This document shows positions 1 to 8,138 of a stretch of DNA of 64,000 nt, one piece after another. Below the pieces are notes generated by a model. That model did not search any database and was not told where the DNA came from. It was given only the letters and a program-made list of their open reading frames with translations. Source of the stretch: an uncultured Clostridia bacterium (GTDB lineage: Bacteria; Bacillota; Clostridia; Oscillospirales; Acutalibacteraceae); NCBI GenBank assembly GCA_947628665.1, contig CANRAU010000005.1, positions 48,706 to 112,705 on the forward strand. The letters run 5' to 3'. Positions within the stretch are counted from its first letter, which is position 1; every line of letters begins with the position of its first letter. The translations under genes and the position numbers were made by a program.

Positions 1-114
1 CATGCGGGCAAAATCGGCTTTGTACACCCGCGTTCGGGGGCGTACATGGAGTGGACGACTCCGCTGCCCGATTATTTTATACAGTTCCAAAGGAGATTGT
101 CTTTTGAAGACTGA
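1..114 (+). CDS. RluA-family pseudouridine synthase, C-terminal fragment
   Basis: The first frame is open from base 1 to a TGA at 112-114, giving 37 codons that begin HAGKIGFVHP and continue through EWTTPLP. RluA/RluC/RluD synthases characteristically end with a histidine-rich LHA, a FxHP stretch, then a P-LP-DF segment, and this tail matches that pattern. These enzymes convert uridine to pseudouridine in rRNA or tRNA. The catalytic domain lies outside the window, so the family call rests on the tail alone. The stop overlaps the start of the next gene, which suggests co-transcription. Confidence 0.65.
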   Translation, partial: HAGKIGFVHPRSGAYMEWTTPLPDYFIQFQRRLSFED

Positions 115-955
115 ATTGCAGACAAAAACCGATTTTTCCGATTGGCTCGTCGCTTCGGACATCGACGGTACGCTGAACAATAAGCTACGCCGCCTCCCGA
201 AGCGCAATTATGAGCGTATTTGTGAATTTGTACAGGAGAAAAAAGGGCATTTTACCTTAGCCTCCGGCAGAAACATCAGCTCCATGCGCGGTCCGTTTCA
301 GAACCTGCCGATCGCATCAACGCCGGCCGTGCTTTTGAACGGTGCGGGCATTTATGACTATGCGCATGAGCGCATGCTGCGCTTTCACCCGATCAACGAA
401 GCGGGCTATGAGATCGTCAAGGCCGCGATGAAAAAATTCCCCACGCTTGAGGTCGAAATTTTGACCAGCGACAGCGCATATACCATCAATGCAAAAGTAT
501 TTGCCAACATCATGCTGCAGGCGGATAAGCTGCCGCACCGCCGTTTCAAAAAGGCGGAGGAAGTCCCGCCCGACGATTGGGGCAAGGTGATCTTTCTCGG
601 TATGCCGCCGCTGATTTCTGCGGTCAAGAAGTATCTGCTGTCCATTACCGACCCGAACGTCAATTTCATGTCCTCGTCCATTTCTTCCTTTGAAATGCTC
701 GAAAAGGGGATACACAAGGGCGTCGGCGTTATGGACATTGCCGAAATGTACGGTATCGAGAAAGCGCATACGGCCGCGATCGGCGACTATTTCAACGATT
801 ACGAAATGCTCAAAACCGTGGGTCTTCCCGCCTGCTGCGGGCAAGCGCCCAAGGAAATGCACGCGATCGCCAAATTCCACGCCTGCCACTGCAACAAAGG
901 CGCGGTGGCGGATTTGCTCGAATATATCATGTATGATTATAAGGAGGGTGTCTAA
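104..955 (+). CDS. Cof-type HAD-superfamily phosphatase
   Basis: This 283-aa protein has the HAD signatures of the Cof/YidA sugar-phosphate phosphatase group. Motif I DIDGT is at about residue 19, a motif II serine sits in LASGRN, and motif III/IV is a lysine followed by GDYFND at about 227. The long central segment is the expected type II cap. Such enzymes dephosphorylate small phosphometabolites in the cytoplasm; the substrate cannot be read from sequence. I place the start at TTG 104 because AAAGGAG lies a few bases upstream (89-95) and everything before belongs to the RluA frame. The stop overlaps the next ATG by one base (TAATG), so it is probably translated together with the transketolase pair. 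Confidence 0.85.
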   Translation: MKTELQTKTDFSDWLVASDIDGTLNNKLRRLPKRNYERICEFVQEKKGHFTLASGRNISSMRGPFQNLPIASTPAVLLNGAGIYDYAHERMLRFHPINEAGYEIVKAAMKKFPTLEVEILTSDSAYTINAKVFANIMLQADKLPHRRFKKAEEVPPDDWGKVIFLGMPPLISAVKKYLLSITDPNVNFMSSSISSFEMLEKGIHKGVGVMDIAEMYGIEKAHTAAIGDYFNDYEMLKTVGLPACCGQAPKEMHAIAKFHACHCNKGAVADLLEYIMYDYKEGV

Positions 956-1797
956 TGGACGGCACGCTGAAAAAGGATTTGCAGATTTTTGCCTGTAAAA
1001 CGAGAATGGGTGTGGTCGAGGGCGTCTATCGCGCGAAAGCGGGTCACCCCGGCGGTTCGCTTTCGATTTGCGACGTGCTCAGCTACCTGTACAACGTGGA
1101 AATGCACGTTGACCCGCATGATCCGAAAGCGCCCGACCGCGACCGTTTGGTGCTTTCCAAAGGGCATGCCGCGCCCGCGCTGTACGCGGCGCTTGCGCTC
1201 AAGGGCTTTTTCCCGAAGGAGGATTTAAAGACTTTGCGCAAGACGGACAGCTATTTGCAGGGGCATCCCAATATGCACAAAATCCCCGGGGTGGATATGA
1301 GCACGGGGTCTTTGGGGCAGGGCATTTCCGCCGCCGTCGGTATGGCGCTTGCCGCCAAGCTGGACGGCGCGAATTACCGCGTGTACGCGATCCTCGGCGA
1401 CGGGGAATTGGAGGAAGGTCAGGTCTGGGAAGCCGCCATGTTTGCCGGCAATCGGGGACTGGACAATTTGGTCGCCTTTATCGACAACAACAATCTGCAA
1501 ATCGACGGTTCTGTGGACGAGGTGAATTCCCCGAATCCCATTCCGGAAAAATTTGCCGCTTTCGGTTGGAACACCGTGGAAATCGACGGGCATGATTTGG
1601 ACGCCATCGAGCGCGCCTTGACGCTTGCCAAAGCGTGTAAAGGCAAGCCCACCGCCGTCGTGATGAAAACGGTGAAGGGCAAGGGCGTTTCATATATGGA
1701 AAACGCCGTCAACTGGCACGGCGTCGCGCCGAATGACGAGCAATATGCGCTTGCTATGGACGAATTACAGGCCGCGTTGGCAAAATTGGAGGCGTAA
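955..1797 (+). CDS. transketolase, N-terminal (TPP-binding) subunit
   Basis: This 280-aa protein is the thiamine-diphosphate-binding half of a split transketolase. It shows the N-terminal GHPGGS loop, KGHAAPALYA, and the TPP/Mg motif GDGELEEGQ about 148 residues in, followed by a run of Asn residues (NNNLQIDG). Transketolase moves two-carbon units between sugar phosphates in the non-oxidative pentose phosphate pathway. Full-length enzymes are about 650 aa; here the function is divided with the adjacent gene, as is common in Clostridia and Archaea. Only three bases separate its stop from the next ATG, which implies coupled expression of the two subunits. Confidence 0.93.
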   Translation: MDGTLKKDLQIFACKTRMGVVEGVYRAKAGHPGGSLSICDVLSYLYNVEMHVDPHDPKAPDRDRLVLSKGHAAPALYAALALKGFFPKEDLKTLRKTDSYLQGHPNMHKIPGVDMSTGSLGQGISAAVGMALAAKLDGANYRVYAILGDGELEEGQVWEAAMFAGNRGLDNLVAFIDNNNLQIDGSVDEVNSPNPIPEKFAAFGWNTVEIDGHDLDAIERALTLAKACKGKPTAVVMKTVKGKGVSYMENAVNWHGVAPNDEQYALAMDELQAALAKLEA

Positions 1798-1800
1798 ATC

Positions 1801-2757
1801 ATGGCGGAGGTTATCAAATGCGCAACGCGTGAGGCTTACGGCAAAACGCTTGTGGAATTGGGCGAAAAAGACGACCGGGTTTTGGTGCTGGACGCGGACT
1901 TGGCGGCGGCGACCAAAACGGGTATGTTCAAAAAGGCGTTCCCCGAACGGTTTATCGACGTTGGCATTGCCGAGGGGAATTTGATGGGCATTGCTGCGGG
2001 GCTTGCCTCGACGGGGCATATCGTGTTCGCGAGCTCGTTTGCGATGTTCGCGGCGGGCAGAGCCTTTGAACAGGTGCGCAACTCCATCGGCTATACGCAT
2101 CTCAATGTCAAGATCGGTGCGACGCACGCGGGCATTTCCGTCGGCGAGGACGGTGCGAGCCACCAGTGCTGCGAGGACATTGCGCTGATGCGCACCATTC
2201 CCGGCATGGTCATCTTAAATCCGGCGGACGATATCGAAGCGCGCGCCTGTGTGCTGGCGGCCGCCGCGCATGAAGGGCCTGTATATATGCGTTTCGGCAG
2301 ACTTGCCGTGCCGCGCATTTTTGATGAAAGCTATCGTTTCGAGATCGGCAAGGGCAATGTGCTGCGCGACGGCAAGGATGTGACGATCATCGCCACGGGT
2401 CTTATGGTCGGCGAAGCGCTTGCGGCAGCCGAGACCTTGCATTCCGAGGGCATTTGCGCCCGCGTGGTCAATATGCCGTCGATCAAGCCCATTGACCGTG
2501 ATCTGATCGTGGATTGCGCCAAAGCTACAGGCGCGATCGTCACGGCGGAGGAACACACGGTACTCGGAGGACTTGGCGGTGCGGTCGCGGAGGTCGTCTG
2601 CGAAACCGTTCCCGTTCCCGTGCTTCGCGTCGGCGTGGAGGACGTGTTCGGAAGATCCGGCCCCGCAGTAGAATTGCTGCACGTCTACGGGCTGGACGCG
2701 GCGCATATCGCCGAAAAGGCCAAACAGGCTGTCGCTTTCAAAAAGAACGGAATTTAA
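1801..2757 (+). CDS. transketolase, C-terminal (pyrimidine-binding) subunit
   Basis: This 318-aa protein carries the PYR domain and C-terminal transketolase domain that complete the enzyme begun by the preceding gene. Visible marks are the GIAEGNLMGIAAGLA helix with the glutamate that activates thiamine diphosphate, PVYMRFGR, TAEEHTVLGGLGGAVAE and the GRSGPAVELL tail typical of the C-terminal domain. It should form a heterotetramer with the N-terminal subunit. The gene follows within three bases and has no promoter of its own that I can see. 1-deoxyxylulose-5-phosphate synthase shares this architecture, but the split and the family motifs favour transketolase. Confidence 0.93.
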   Translation: MAEVIKCATREAYGKTLVELGEKDDRVLVLDADLAAATKTGMFKKAFPERFIDVGIAEGNLMGIAAGLASTGHIVFASSFAMFAAGRAFEQVRNSIGYTHLNVKIGATHAGISVGEDGASHQCCEDIALMRTIPGMVILNPADDIEARACVLAAAAHEGPVYMRFGRLAVPRIFDESYRFEIGKGNVLRDGKDVTIIATGLMVGEALAAAETLHSEGICARVVNMPSIKPIDRDLIVDCAKATGAIVTAEEHTVLGGLGGAVAEVVCETVPVPVLRVGVEDVFGRSGPAVELLHVYGLDAAHIAEKAKQAVAFKKNGI

Positions 2758-2873
2758 ACGAAAAGCGCAAAGAAAAGTCCCTTTCCCCGACGTATGAAAA
2801 GCTCGGGCGAAAGGGAAGCGATCTCGGTCTGCCTTGGGAAAACCGCAGCCGGTTTGCAGGGGGCGAACGTAAA

Positions 2874-3287
2874 ATGTGGGCTGTTTTTGCCGTGCTGTCG
2901 GCCGTTTTTGCGGCGCTTACCTCCATACTTGCCAAAATCGGCATAGAAGGGGTGGATTCGACCCTTGCGACAGCCATCCGCACGGTCGTCGTGGTGCTGA
3001 TGTCCTGGGGCATGGTCTTTTTGACGCATACGCAGGGCGGGCTGTCCGCGATCGATAAAAAAAGCTGGCTGTTTTTGATTTTATCGGGTCTGGCGACGGG
3101 CGCGTCATGGCTGTGCTATTACAAAGCCCTGCAAATGGGCGATGCGTCCAAGGTCGTGCCGATCGATAAACTCAGCGTGGTCATCACGCTAATTTTGGCG
3201 TTTGTATTTTTGCATGAGGAATTCACGGCAAAATCCCTCATCGGCTGTATTTTGATCGGCGCAGGGACGCTGTGCATGGTGCTGTAG
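2874..3287 (+). CDS. single-domain EamA-family permease
   Basis: The predicted protein has 137 residues and four to five hydrophobic segments in the drug/metabolite transporter pattern, with the family-like end LAFVFLHEEFTAKSLIGCILIGAGTL. Most EamA transporters carry two such domains in about 300 aa; single-domain forms are thought to work as dimers. The longer frame upstream overlaps the transketolase gene and is not typical, so I use ATG 2874, preceded by a G-rich stretch (2858-2864) as a weak ribosome site. Substrate unknown. A strong hairpin terminator follows at 3315-3354. Confidence 0.75.
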   Translation: MWAVFAVLSAVFAALTSILAKIGIEGVDSTLATAIRTVVVVLMSWGMVFLTHTQGGLSAIDKKSWLFLILSGLATGASWLCYYKALQMGDASKVVPIDKLSVVITLILAFVFLHEEFTAKSLIGCILIGAGTLCMVL

Positions 3288-3314
3288 GCACAAAAATATA
3301 GTTCTATAAACAAA

Positions 3315-3354
3315 ACCTCCTATGGCAGTCTTTCGCTGTCATAGGAGGTCTTTT
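3315..3354. terminator. bidirectional intrinsic terminator
   Basis: A 14-bp stem (ACCTCCTATGGCAG at 3315-3328 with CTGTCATAGGAGGT at 3336-3349, one G-U pair) is followed by CTTTTC on the plus side and flanked by AAAA on the other. It separates the EamA gene from the convergent XRE gene. Confidence 0.85.
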
Positions 3355-3415
3355 CATAGGATTCCGTTTTCCTTGCGTAATGGGAAAATTTTTGCCCGCA
3401 CCCCGACGAAGTCCT

Positions 3416-3616
3416 TTATTCTTTGATAAATTCCGCAATATCTTCTATTTTGCAATCCAACGCCGTACAGAGCTTATCCAGCGTTTTGGTTTCCACATTC
3501 TCGTTTGCTTTTAAGCGGCGCACGGTTTTGCTGTCGATACCGCATTCTTCCCGCAATGTATACGTGGAAATCCCTTTCTTTTGCATGGTTGCCCAAAGTC
3601 TGTCAAAAACGATCAT
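3416..3616 (-). CDS. small XRE/Cro-type helix-turn-helix regulator
   Basis: This 66-aa protein is little more than a Cro/C1-type DNA-binding domain. The pattern TYTLREECGIDSKTVRRLK is the helix-turn-helix, and the end LDKLCTALDCKIEDIAEFI is the usual final helix (DLxCxxxDI). Proteins of this size act as dimeric local repressors or as antitoxin-like switches. GAGGGG lies just before the ATG. It is the last gene of a minus-strand run ylbJ - Cys-rich protein - XRE, but no partner toxin is visible. The target is unknown. Confidence 0.8.
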   Translation of the reverse strand: MIVFDRLWATMQKKGISTYTLREECGIDSKTVRRLKANENVETKTLDKLCTALDCKIEDIAEFIKE

Positions 3617-3675
3617 AGGTAGCCCCTCTTCGGGTATAGGAGATAAATTACTCGCAAAAGCAATTTCCGAACGCC

Positions 3676-3891
3676 TTACAACTCAAAATCCTCCGCCGAG
3701 TAGCCCGAAAGCGCAGGGGCTTTGCGCGGCTTTCGCTTCAAAATATCGTATTGAAACCGTCTGCACTTGTCCTCGCGCGACACAACGCCCTTCTTGGGGC
3801 AGAGTACAGTCTCCCCGTCGGGGGCAAGCCGCCCGTGCGCACAGTATTCGCATTTCGGCGAAATGGCATTTTCCGTTTTATCCCGTTTCAC
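3676..3891 (-). CDS. small Cys-rich protein, probable zinc-binding
   Basis: This protein of about 71 residues has a compact cysteine pattern: KCEYCAHG near the N-terminus, then LCPKKG and a DKCRRF segment, so CxxC...C...C could hold one zinc. I know similar short proteins from clostridial genomes only as hypotheticals and assign no function. Two GTG starts are possible, at 3900 and 3891. I prefer 3891 because the G-rich ribosome-site-like stretch overlaps the 3900 codon but sits about nine bases before 3891. It lies between ylbJ and the XRE gene on the same strand. Confidence 0.6.
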   Translation of the reverse strand: MKRDKTENAISPKCEYCAHGRLAPDGETVLCPKKGVVSREDKCRRFQYDILKRKPRKAPALSGYSAEDFEL

Positions 3892-3925
3892 GTTCCGCAC
3901 CCCCGACTTTTAGGCTGTCTTTAGT

Positions 3926-4984
3926 TTACCATACTTTTTTGGGGGGTTCAACCTCTAAAATCAAAAGAATGCTCATGAGCATCAGCGCCGCAAAGGAGGG
4001 GATCGAAACCGAATAGGTCATGCCGACAAGACCGCCGCTGCTTGCAAACGCCGTGACCTCGCAGGGGAAAATGCGCAGAAGCATTGCGCAGACAGCGCAA
4101 GAGAGCGCCGCGCAGACCCCGCGGCAGGCCCAGAAATGGGCAAGCTTTACACCGCACACTTGCAGGTACTGCATAATTTGGCAGTGAACCGACAGCCCCG
4201 AAAAGGAGAGAATCGCCGCAATGGCGGGCAGGGGCAGACGGTATGCCGCCGCGCTTACGCCGTCGGTGACCTCCAAAACGCAGTGCAGCAGGAGCTTTAC
4301 GTTCTCGGGTAAGGGGGCGTGATCGACGCACGCGCCGATGCAGGTGAACAAAATGATCCACGCACAGATGTTCAGCATGGCGTCCGTCGCACCGTGTACC
4401 GCGCGGACGAGCGACGCGGCCGTACCGTCGTGCGAGGGTGCGCGCGTTTTTTCTATGGGGATCGGCGTGCCGTCGTCAAAAAACGAGCAGAGCATCCCGC
4501 ACAGCAGTGCGGCAAGACACATGGAACTGTATAAGATCACGCCCGCGCGCACGCTTTTGAACAGCGAATACCCAACCGCCGAAATGACGAAGGCAGGCCC
4601 TGCGTTTATGCAAAACAGACACATACGCATCGCCTGATTTTGCGTGATGCGGCGGCTTTCCAAAAGCTGCGCGGTCATTTTCGCACCGATGGGAAAACCG
4701 CCGATCATGGCCATCAAAATCACGCTTGCGCTCTCGCCCGGCAGGCGAAACAGGCGTTTCGTGATGCGCGTGACCCATTTGCCGCGAAGCAGTCCCGAAC
4801 CCGTTTCAAGCAGAAATCCCGAGATCGCCATAAACGGGAACAACGACGGTAAAATGGTCGTGCCGCACAGCAAAATGCCCTCCTTTACCCCTGCGGTGCA
4901 TACGTGCGGCATGGTAAATAAGCATACGCACAAAAGCCCCGCAAGCGTTAAGGGCAGGATTTTTCTGAACCGAATCATTTGCAT
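3926..4984 (-). CDS. ylbJ: YlbJ/SpoVV-like sporulation membrane protein
   Basis: This is a multi-pass membrane protein of about 352 aa with the YlbJ hallmarks: an early GILLCGTTILPSLFPFMAISGFLL segment (nucleoside-transporter-like gate fold), GGFPIGAKM and the NAGPAFVISAVG helix. In Bacillus the family member (SpoVV) is made in the mother cell and is needed to deliver dipicolinic acid to the forespore. The ATG at 4984 has AAGGTGA about five bases upstream; the long extension in front is the antisense of yqfC. It is divergent from yqfC, and a sigma-E-like promoter is visible between them. Together with yqfC/yqfD this marks the organism as a spore former. Confidence 0.88.
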   Translation of the reverse strand: MQMIRFRKILPLTLAGLLCVCLFTMPHVCTAGVKEGILLCGTTILPSLFPFMAISGFLLETGSGLLRGKWVTRITKRLFRLPGESASVILMAMIGGFPIGAKMTAQLLESRRITQNQAMRMCLFCINAGPAFVISAVGYSLFKSVRAGVILYSSMCLAALLCGMLCSFFDDGTPIPIEKTRAPSHDGTAASLVRAVHGATDAMLNICAWIILFTCIGACVDHAPLPENVKLLLHCVLEVTDGVSAAAYRLPLPAIAAILSFSGLSVHCQIMQYLQVCGVKLAHFWACRGVCAALSCAVCAMLLRIFPCEVTAFASSGGLVGMTYSVSIPSFAALMLMSILLILEVEPPKKVW

Positions 4985-5037
4985 ACGATCACCTTGCTCG
5001 TTTTGCCTTTTGAAAGCGGAAAGACAGCGCGTTCGTG

Positions 5038-5066
5038 TAATCAATTTATATGCCGCCGCATAAATT
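5038..5066 (+). promoter_or_regulatory. candidate sigma-E promoter for yqfC
   Basis: CATAAATT (5059-5066) resembles a sigma-E -10 box and sits about 20 bp before the yqfC ribosome site. The -35 region (TAATCAA, 5038-5044) is a poor match. It interleaves with the opposing ylbJ promoter candidate. Confidence 0.35.
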
Positions 5067-5073
5067 TCTATGA
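5045..5073 (-). promoter_or_regulatory. candidate sigma-E promoter for ylbJ
   Basis: Read on the minus strand, TCATAGA (5073-5067) lies 14 bp before CATATAAA (5052-5045). These resemble the sigma-E consensus boxes KMATATT and CATACAMT with their usual 14-bp spacing. ylbJ is a mother-cell gene in Bacillus, so the match fits the biology. Confidence 0.45.
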
Positions 5074-5087
5074 GCGGAGGGATTCGG

Positions 5088-5375
5088 ATGAGACGAAAAG
5101 ATAAAGCGGCGAAGCGGCAAATGACGAGCGCGCAGCGCGTGTTGGATTTGCCTGAGATCGTACACGCCGACGTACCGCATATTGAAATGCAGGGCAACCG
5201 GGAAGCGGTGGTAGACGGCTGTCGGGGCGTTTTGGAATATGAGGAGGACAAAATCAAGCTCAATGCGGGTATGTGCGTTTTGCTGTTTCGCGGCAGCGAC
5301 CTGACCATTAAGACGTATTCCGACAGCCTTACCGAGATCACGGGCGAGATCATCGCCGTGGAATTTGAGAATTAG
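5088..5375 (+). CDS. yqfC: sporulation protein YqfC
   Basis: This 95-aa protein belongs to the YabP/YqfC family: a short basic N-terminus, then a beta-rich core with LPEIVHADVPHIEMQGNREAVVDGCRGVLEY and the end KTYSDSLTEITGEIIAVEF. In Bacillus yqfC is a sigma-E gene whose product partners YqfD during spore development in the mother cell. The reading frame allows an ATG at 5070, but GCGGAGG at 5074-5080 fits the ATG at 5088, giving the family's usual length. yqfD follows after 11 bases and continues the conserved order seen in Firmicutes. Confidence 0.9.
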   Translation: MRRKDKAAKRQMTSAQRVLDLPEIVHADVPHIEMQGNREAVVDGCRGVLEYEEDKIKLNAGMCVLLFRGSDLTIKTYSDSLTEITGEIIAVEFEN

Positions 5376-5386
5376 GGGGGAGTCTC

Positions 5387-6559
5387 TTGCTGATCGTGCA
5401 ACTCATCCGAAGCCTGCTCGGCTATGTCGAGTTTACGGGAACGGGCGGCTTCCCCGAACGCTTTCTCAATTTGTGCGTCAAATACCGCATCCCGTTGTGG
5501 GATTTAAAAAATCACGGCGACAGCTTCACGGGCAAAACCACCATTCACGGATATAAGAGCATCCGCCCTGCGGCGCACCGTTCCGGCGTGCGCCTGCGCA
5601 TCGACACGCGGCGGGGACTTCCGTTCCTGACGGCGAAAAATAAAAAACGCGTCGGGCTTTTGATCGGCCTGCTGGTTGCCGTGCTGCTGGTCGGCGTGCT
5701 TTCGTCCAGAATCTGGACGGTCAGCGTGGAGGGCAACGACCGTATCCCCGAGGAGCAGATTTTGGCGGCCGCCGAAACTCTGGGCGTTCAAATGGGCGCG
5801 CGCAGAAAGACCTTAGACACCGAGAACTTTTCCGAGGCGCTGCTGCAAAAAATCGACGGCCTTTCCTGGGCGGCGCTCAACATCGACTCGTCCAAAGCCA
5901 TTATCGAAGTGCGCGAGAGCATTCCGAAGCCCGAAATGGCCGATACGCAAACGCCCGCCAACATCATTGCCGCCGAGGATGGCGTCCTCACCAAAGTCGA
6001 GGTGTATTCGGGAACGGCGGCGCTGCCTGTGGATTCTGCGGTACTCAAAGGCGACCTGCTGATTTCGGGCGTGGTCAAAAATCTGGACAATTCCGAAACC
6101 TTAAAAGGCGCGCAGGGCAATGTATACGCCAAGGTCAAGCGCGATATGGTATTCGCCTGTCCCGAAACACCCTTTGTGGCCTGCTCGGCGGTGCGCGAAC
6201 GGACGCTCCTCTATATTTTCGGCCTGCAAATTCCGTTCGGCAGGCGCACGGGCGACGCCGCCTACACCGTGCGATCCTACCTTTCCAGCGGCGAAACGTC
6301 GCTGCCCGTCGGTGTGTTTTGGGAACGCAGCGCGATTTACGACAGCGCGTACACTTTGGAAACACCTGCGGACAAGGCGCGCTATGCGGTCAAAAAATAT
6401 GCAGCCGCCTATAAGGATCTGTGGGCGGAAAGCGTGATTTTGGAAACGAATATCACCTTCGATTTGAAAAGCGAACAGCCGTCCGTATCGGGAACGATCC
6501 TATGTGAAAAAGAAATCGGCGTGAATCAGGAGATTTTTGTTGAAAAAATTAGTGACTAA
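5387..6559 (+). CDS. yqfD: sporulation protein YqfD
   Basis: The 390-aa product matches YqfD: a soluble N-terminal part ending in basic residues, one membrane helix around residues 84-106 (VGLLIGLLVAVLLVGVLSSRIW), then a large extracytoplasmic region with the VEGNDRIPEEQILAAAETLGV segment that resembles a POTRA-like module. YqfD is needed for sporulation and is made in the mother cell. The start is TTG 5387 with GGGGGGA at 5375-5381. It is coupled to yqfC and sits in front of phoH, the standard Firmicutes order, though phoH also has its own promoter across the yqfD stop. Confidence 0.9.
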   Translation: MLIVQLIRSLLGYVEFTGTGGFPERFLNLCVKYRIPLWDLKNHGDSFTGKTTIHGYKSIRPAAHRSGVRLRIDTRRGLPFLTAKNKKRVGLLIGLLVAVLLVGVLSSRIWTVSVEGNDRIPEEQILAAAETLGVQMGARRKTLDTENFSEALLQKIDGLSWAALNIDSSKAIIEVRESIPKPEMADTQTPANIIAAEDGVLTKVEVYSGTAALPVDSAVLKGDLLISGVVKNLDNSETLKGAQGNVYAKVKRDMVFACPETPFVACSAVRERTLLYIFGLQIPFGRRTGDAAYTVRSYLSSGETSLPVGVFWERSAIYDSAYTLETPADKARYAVKKYAAAYKDLWAESVILETNITFDLKSEQPSVSGTILCEKEIGVNQEIFVEKISD

Positions 6560-6580
6560 TCACAAAATCCGTGTTATAAT
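6552..6580 (+). promoter_or_regulatory. sigma-A promoter for phoH operon
   Basis: GTGACT (6552-6557) and a perfect TATAAT (6575-6580) are 17 bp apart. The -35 box lies across the yqfD stop codon, so the housekeeping genes from phoH onward can be expressed without the sporulation pair. Confidence 0.75.
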
Positions 6581-6615
6581 ATATTCAAAATCTACAGAAT
6601 TTTTGGAGGGGTTCT

Positions 6616-7578
6616 TTGACAGAACAGGTAATCAATGTTGACCGCATGGAGCATGCCGTCAGCTTGTTTGGAAGTTTCGATGAAAATATCCGTCAAATCG
6701 AGCAGGAATACGACGTCAAGGTCATCAGCCGCGGTTCGGATTTGAAAATCAGCGGCGATGCGGAAAATGTGGCGAAGGCGACGCGCGCGATCGACGGACT
6801 TTTGACGTTGATCAATAAGGGGGAGGCGCTCTCCGAGCAGAACGTGCGTTATGTGCTTTCTCTCGTGAACGAGGGCGCGGAGGACAAGCTCTCCGATATG
6901 GTCGGCGACTGTATTTGCATCACCGCCAAGGGCAAGCCCCTGAAGCCGAAAACCCTTGGACAGAAAAAATATGTCGAGGCCATTCGCAAAAACACCATCA
7001 CTTTGGGCGCGGGGCCTGCGGGTACGGGCAAAACCTATCTCGCGGTCGCCATGGCGGTCACGGCGTTCCGCGCGAAGGAAGTCAACCGTATCATTTTAAC
7101 GCGTCCCGCAGTCGAGGCGGGGGAAAAGTTAGGCTTTTTGCCCGGCGATTTGCAGCAAAAGGTCGACCCGTATCTGCGTCCGCTGTACGACGCGCTGTTC
7201 GATATGCTCGGCGCGGAGGCGTTTGCCCGCTATCAGGAGCGCGGCAGCATTGAGGTCGCACCTCTGGCGTATATGCGCGGGCGCACGCTGGACGACAGCT
7301 TTATCATTTTGGACGAGGCGCAGAATACCACCCGCGAGCAAATGAAAATGTTCTTGACGCGTCTCGGCTTCAATTCCAAAATGGTGGTGACGGGGGATAT
7401 TACGCAAATCGATCTGCCCGGAGGGAAAAAATCGGGACTGGTGCAGGCTATGCGGATCCTCAAAAATATACCCGATATTTCCATTTGCCGTTTCACCGAA
7501 AAGGACGTGGTACGGCACAAACTCGTACAGGACATTATCAAAGCCTATGAGAAAAGCGAGGAGGCGTCGCACAAATGA
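6616..7578 (+). CDS. phoH: PhoH-family ATPase
   Basis: The 320-aa product has a KH-like N-terminal segment followed by the PhoH P-loop domain: GPAGTGKTYLA at about residue 133, TRPAVEAGEKLGFLPGDL, the Walker B IILDEAQNTT, and the sensor-like GDITQIDLP. PhoH (YbeZ) is a cytoplasmic ATPase linked to RNA metabolism and commonly encoded beside the rRNA-maturation nuclease YbeY, as here. The start is TTG 6616 with GGAGGG at 6605-6610. Its stop overlaps the ybeY ATG by four bases. In Bacillus the c-di-AMP phosphodiesterase gene yqfF/pgpH sits between phoH and ybeY; it is absent from this position. Confidence 0.93.
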   Translation: MTEQVINVDRMEHAVSLFGSFDENIRQIEQEYDVKVISRGSDLKISGDAENVAKATRAIDGLLTLINKGEALSEQNVRYVLSLVNEGAEDKLSDMVGDCICITAKGKPLKPKTLGQKKYVEAIRKNTITLGAGPAGTGKTYLAVAMAVTAFRAKEVNRIILTRPAVEAGEKLGFLPGDLQQKVDPYLRPLYDALFDMLGAEAFARYQERGSIEVAPLAYMRGRTLDDSFIILDEAQNTTREQMKMFLTRLGFNSKMVVTGDITQIDLPGGKKSGLVQAMRILKNIPDISICRFTEKDVVRHKLVQDIIKAYEKSEEASHK

Positions 7579-8081
7579 CCAATAAAATCAAAGTGATTAT
7601 TTCCAATGCGCAAAAGGTGGTAAAAATCCCGACGGGGGTGCGTATGCTCGTGCGCCGTTGCTGCCACGCCGTACTCGTGCAGGAGAATTTTGAGGACTCC
7701 GCCGAGATCAGCGTGACCTTTGTGGACGATGCGCAAATTCAGGAACTCAATAAGACCCATCGCAGCATCGATAAACCGACCGACGTTTTGTCGTTCCCGC
7801 TCGGGGAAAACGGCGTGTACGACGAAAATCCCGATACGGGCGCAAAAATGCTCGGCGATATTGTGATTTCCATGGAGCGCGCCGTCGCGCAGGCGCAGCT
7901 TTACGGGCATCCCTTACAGCGCGAGGTCGCATTTTTGACCGTACATTCCATGTTGCACCTGCTCGGTTACGACCATGTGAACGGCGGGCTTGAGGCCGTG
8001 CATATGCGCGAAAAGGAAGAAGCGGTTTTGACCCAGCTGGGCTTAAAACGCAACGGCAGCTATTATTACGACGGTGAATAA
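7575..8081 (+). CDS. ybeY: endoribonuclease YbeY (16S rRNA maturation)
   Basis: This 168-aa protein has the UPF0054 zinc signature HSMLHLLGYDH, with His residues at about 124, 128 and 134, preceded by the NxxHRxIDKPTDVLSFP stretch that is strongly conserved in the family. YbeY is a metal-dependent single-strand endoribonuclease acting in 16S rRNA 3'-end processing and ribosome quality control. The gene overlaps phoH by four bases and is followed by dgkA, matching the Firmicutes order. Confidence 0.95.
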   Translation: MTNKIKVIISNAQKVVKIPTGVRMLVRRCCHAVLVQENFEDSAEISVTFVDDAQIQELNKTHRSIDKPTDVLSFPLGENGVYDENPDTGAKMLGDIVISMERAVAQAQLYGHPLQREVAFLTVHSMLHLLGYDHVNGGLEAVHMREKEEAVLTQLGLKRNGSYYYDGE

Positions 8082-8138
8082 GAGAAAGGAGCGTGCCGCC
8101 GCGCCCTTTGTTCGGGCGAACGGCACGCGCAAAGGGAC

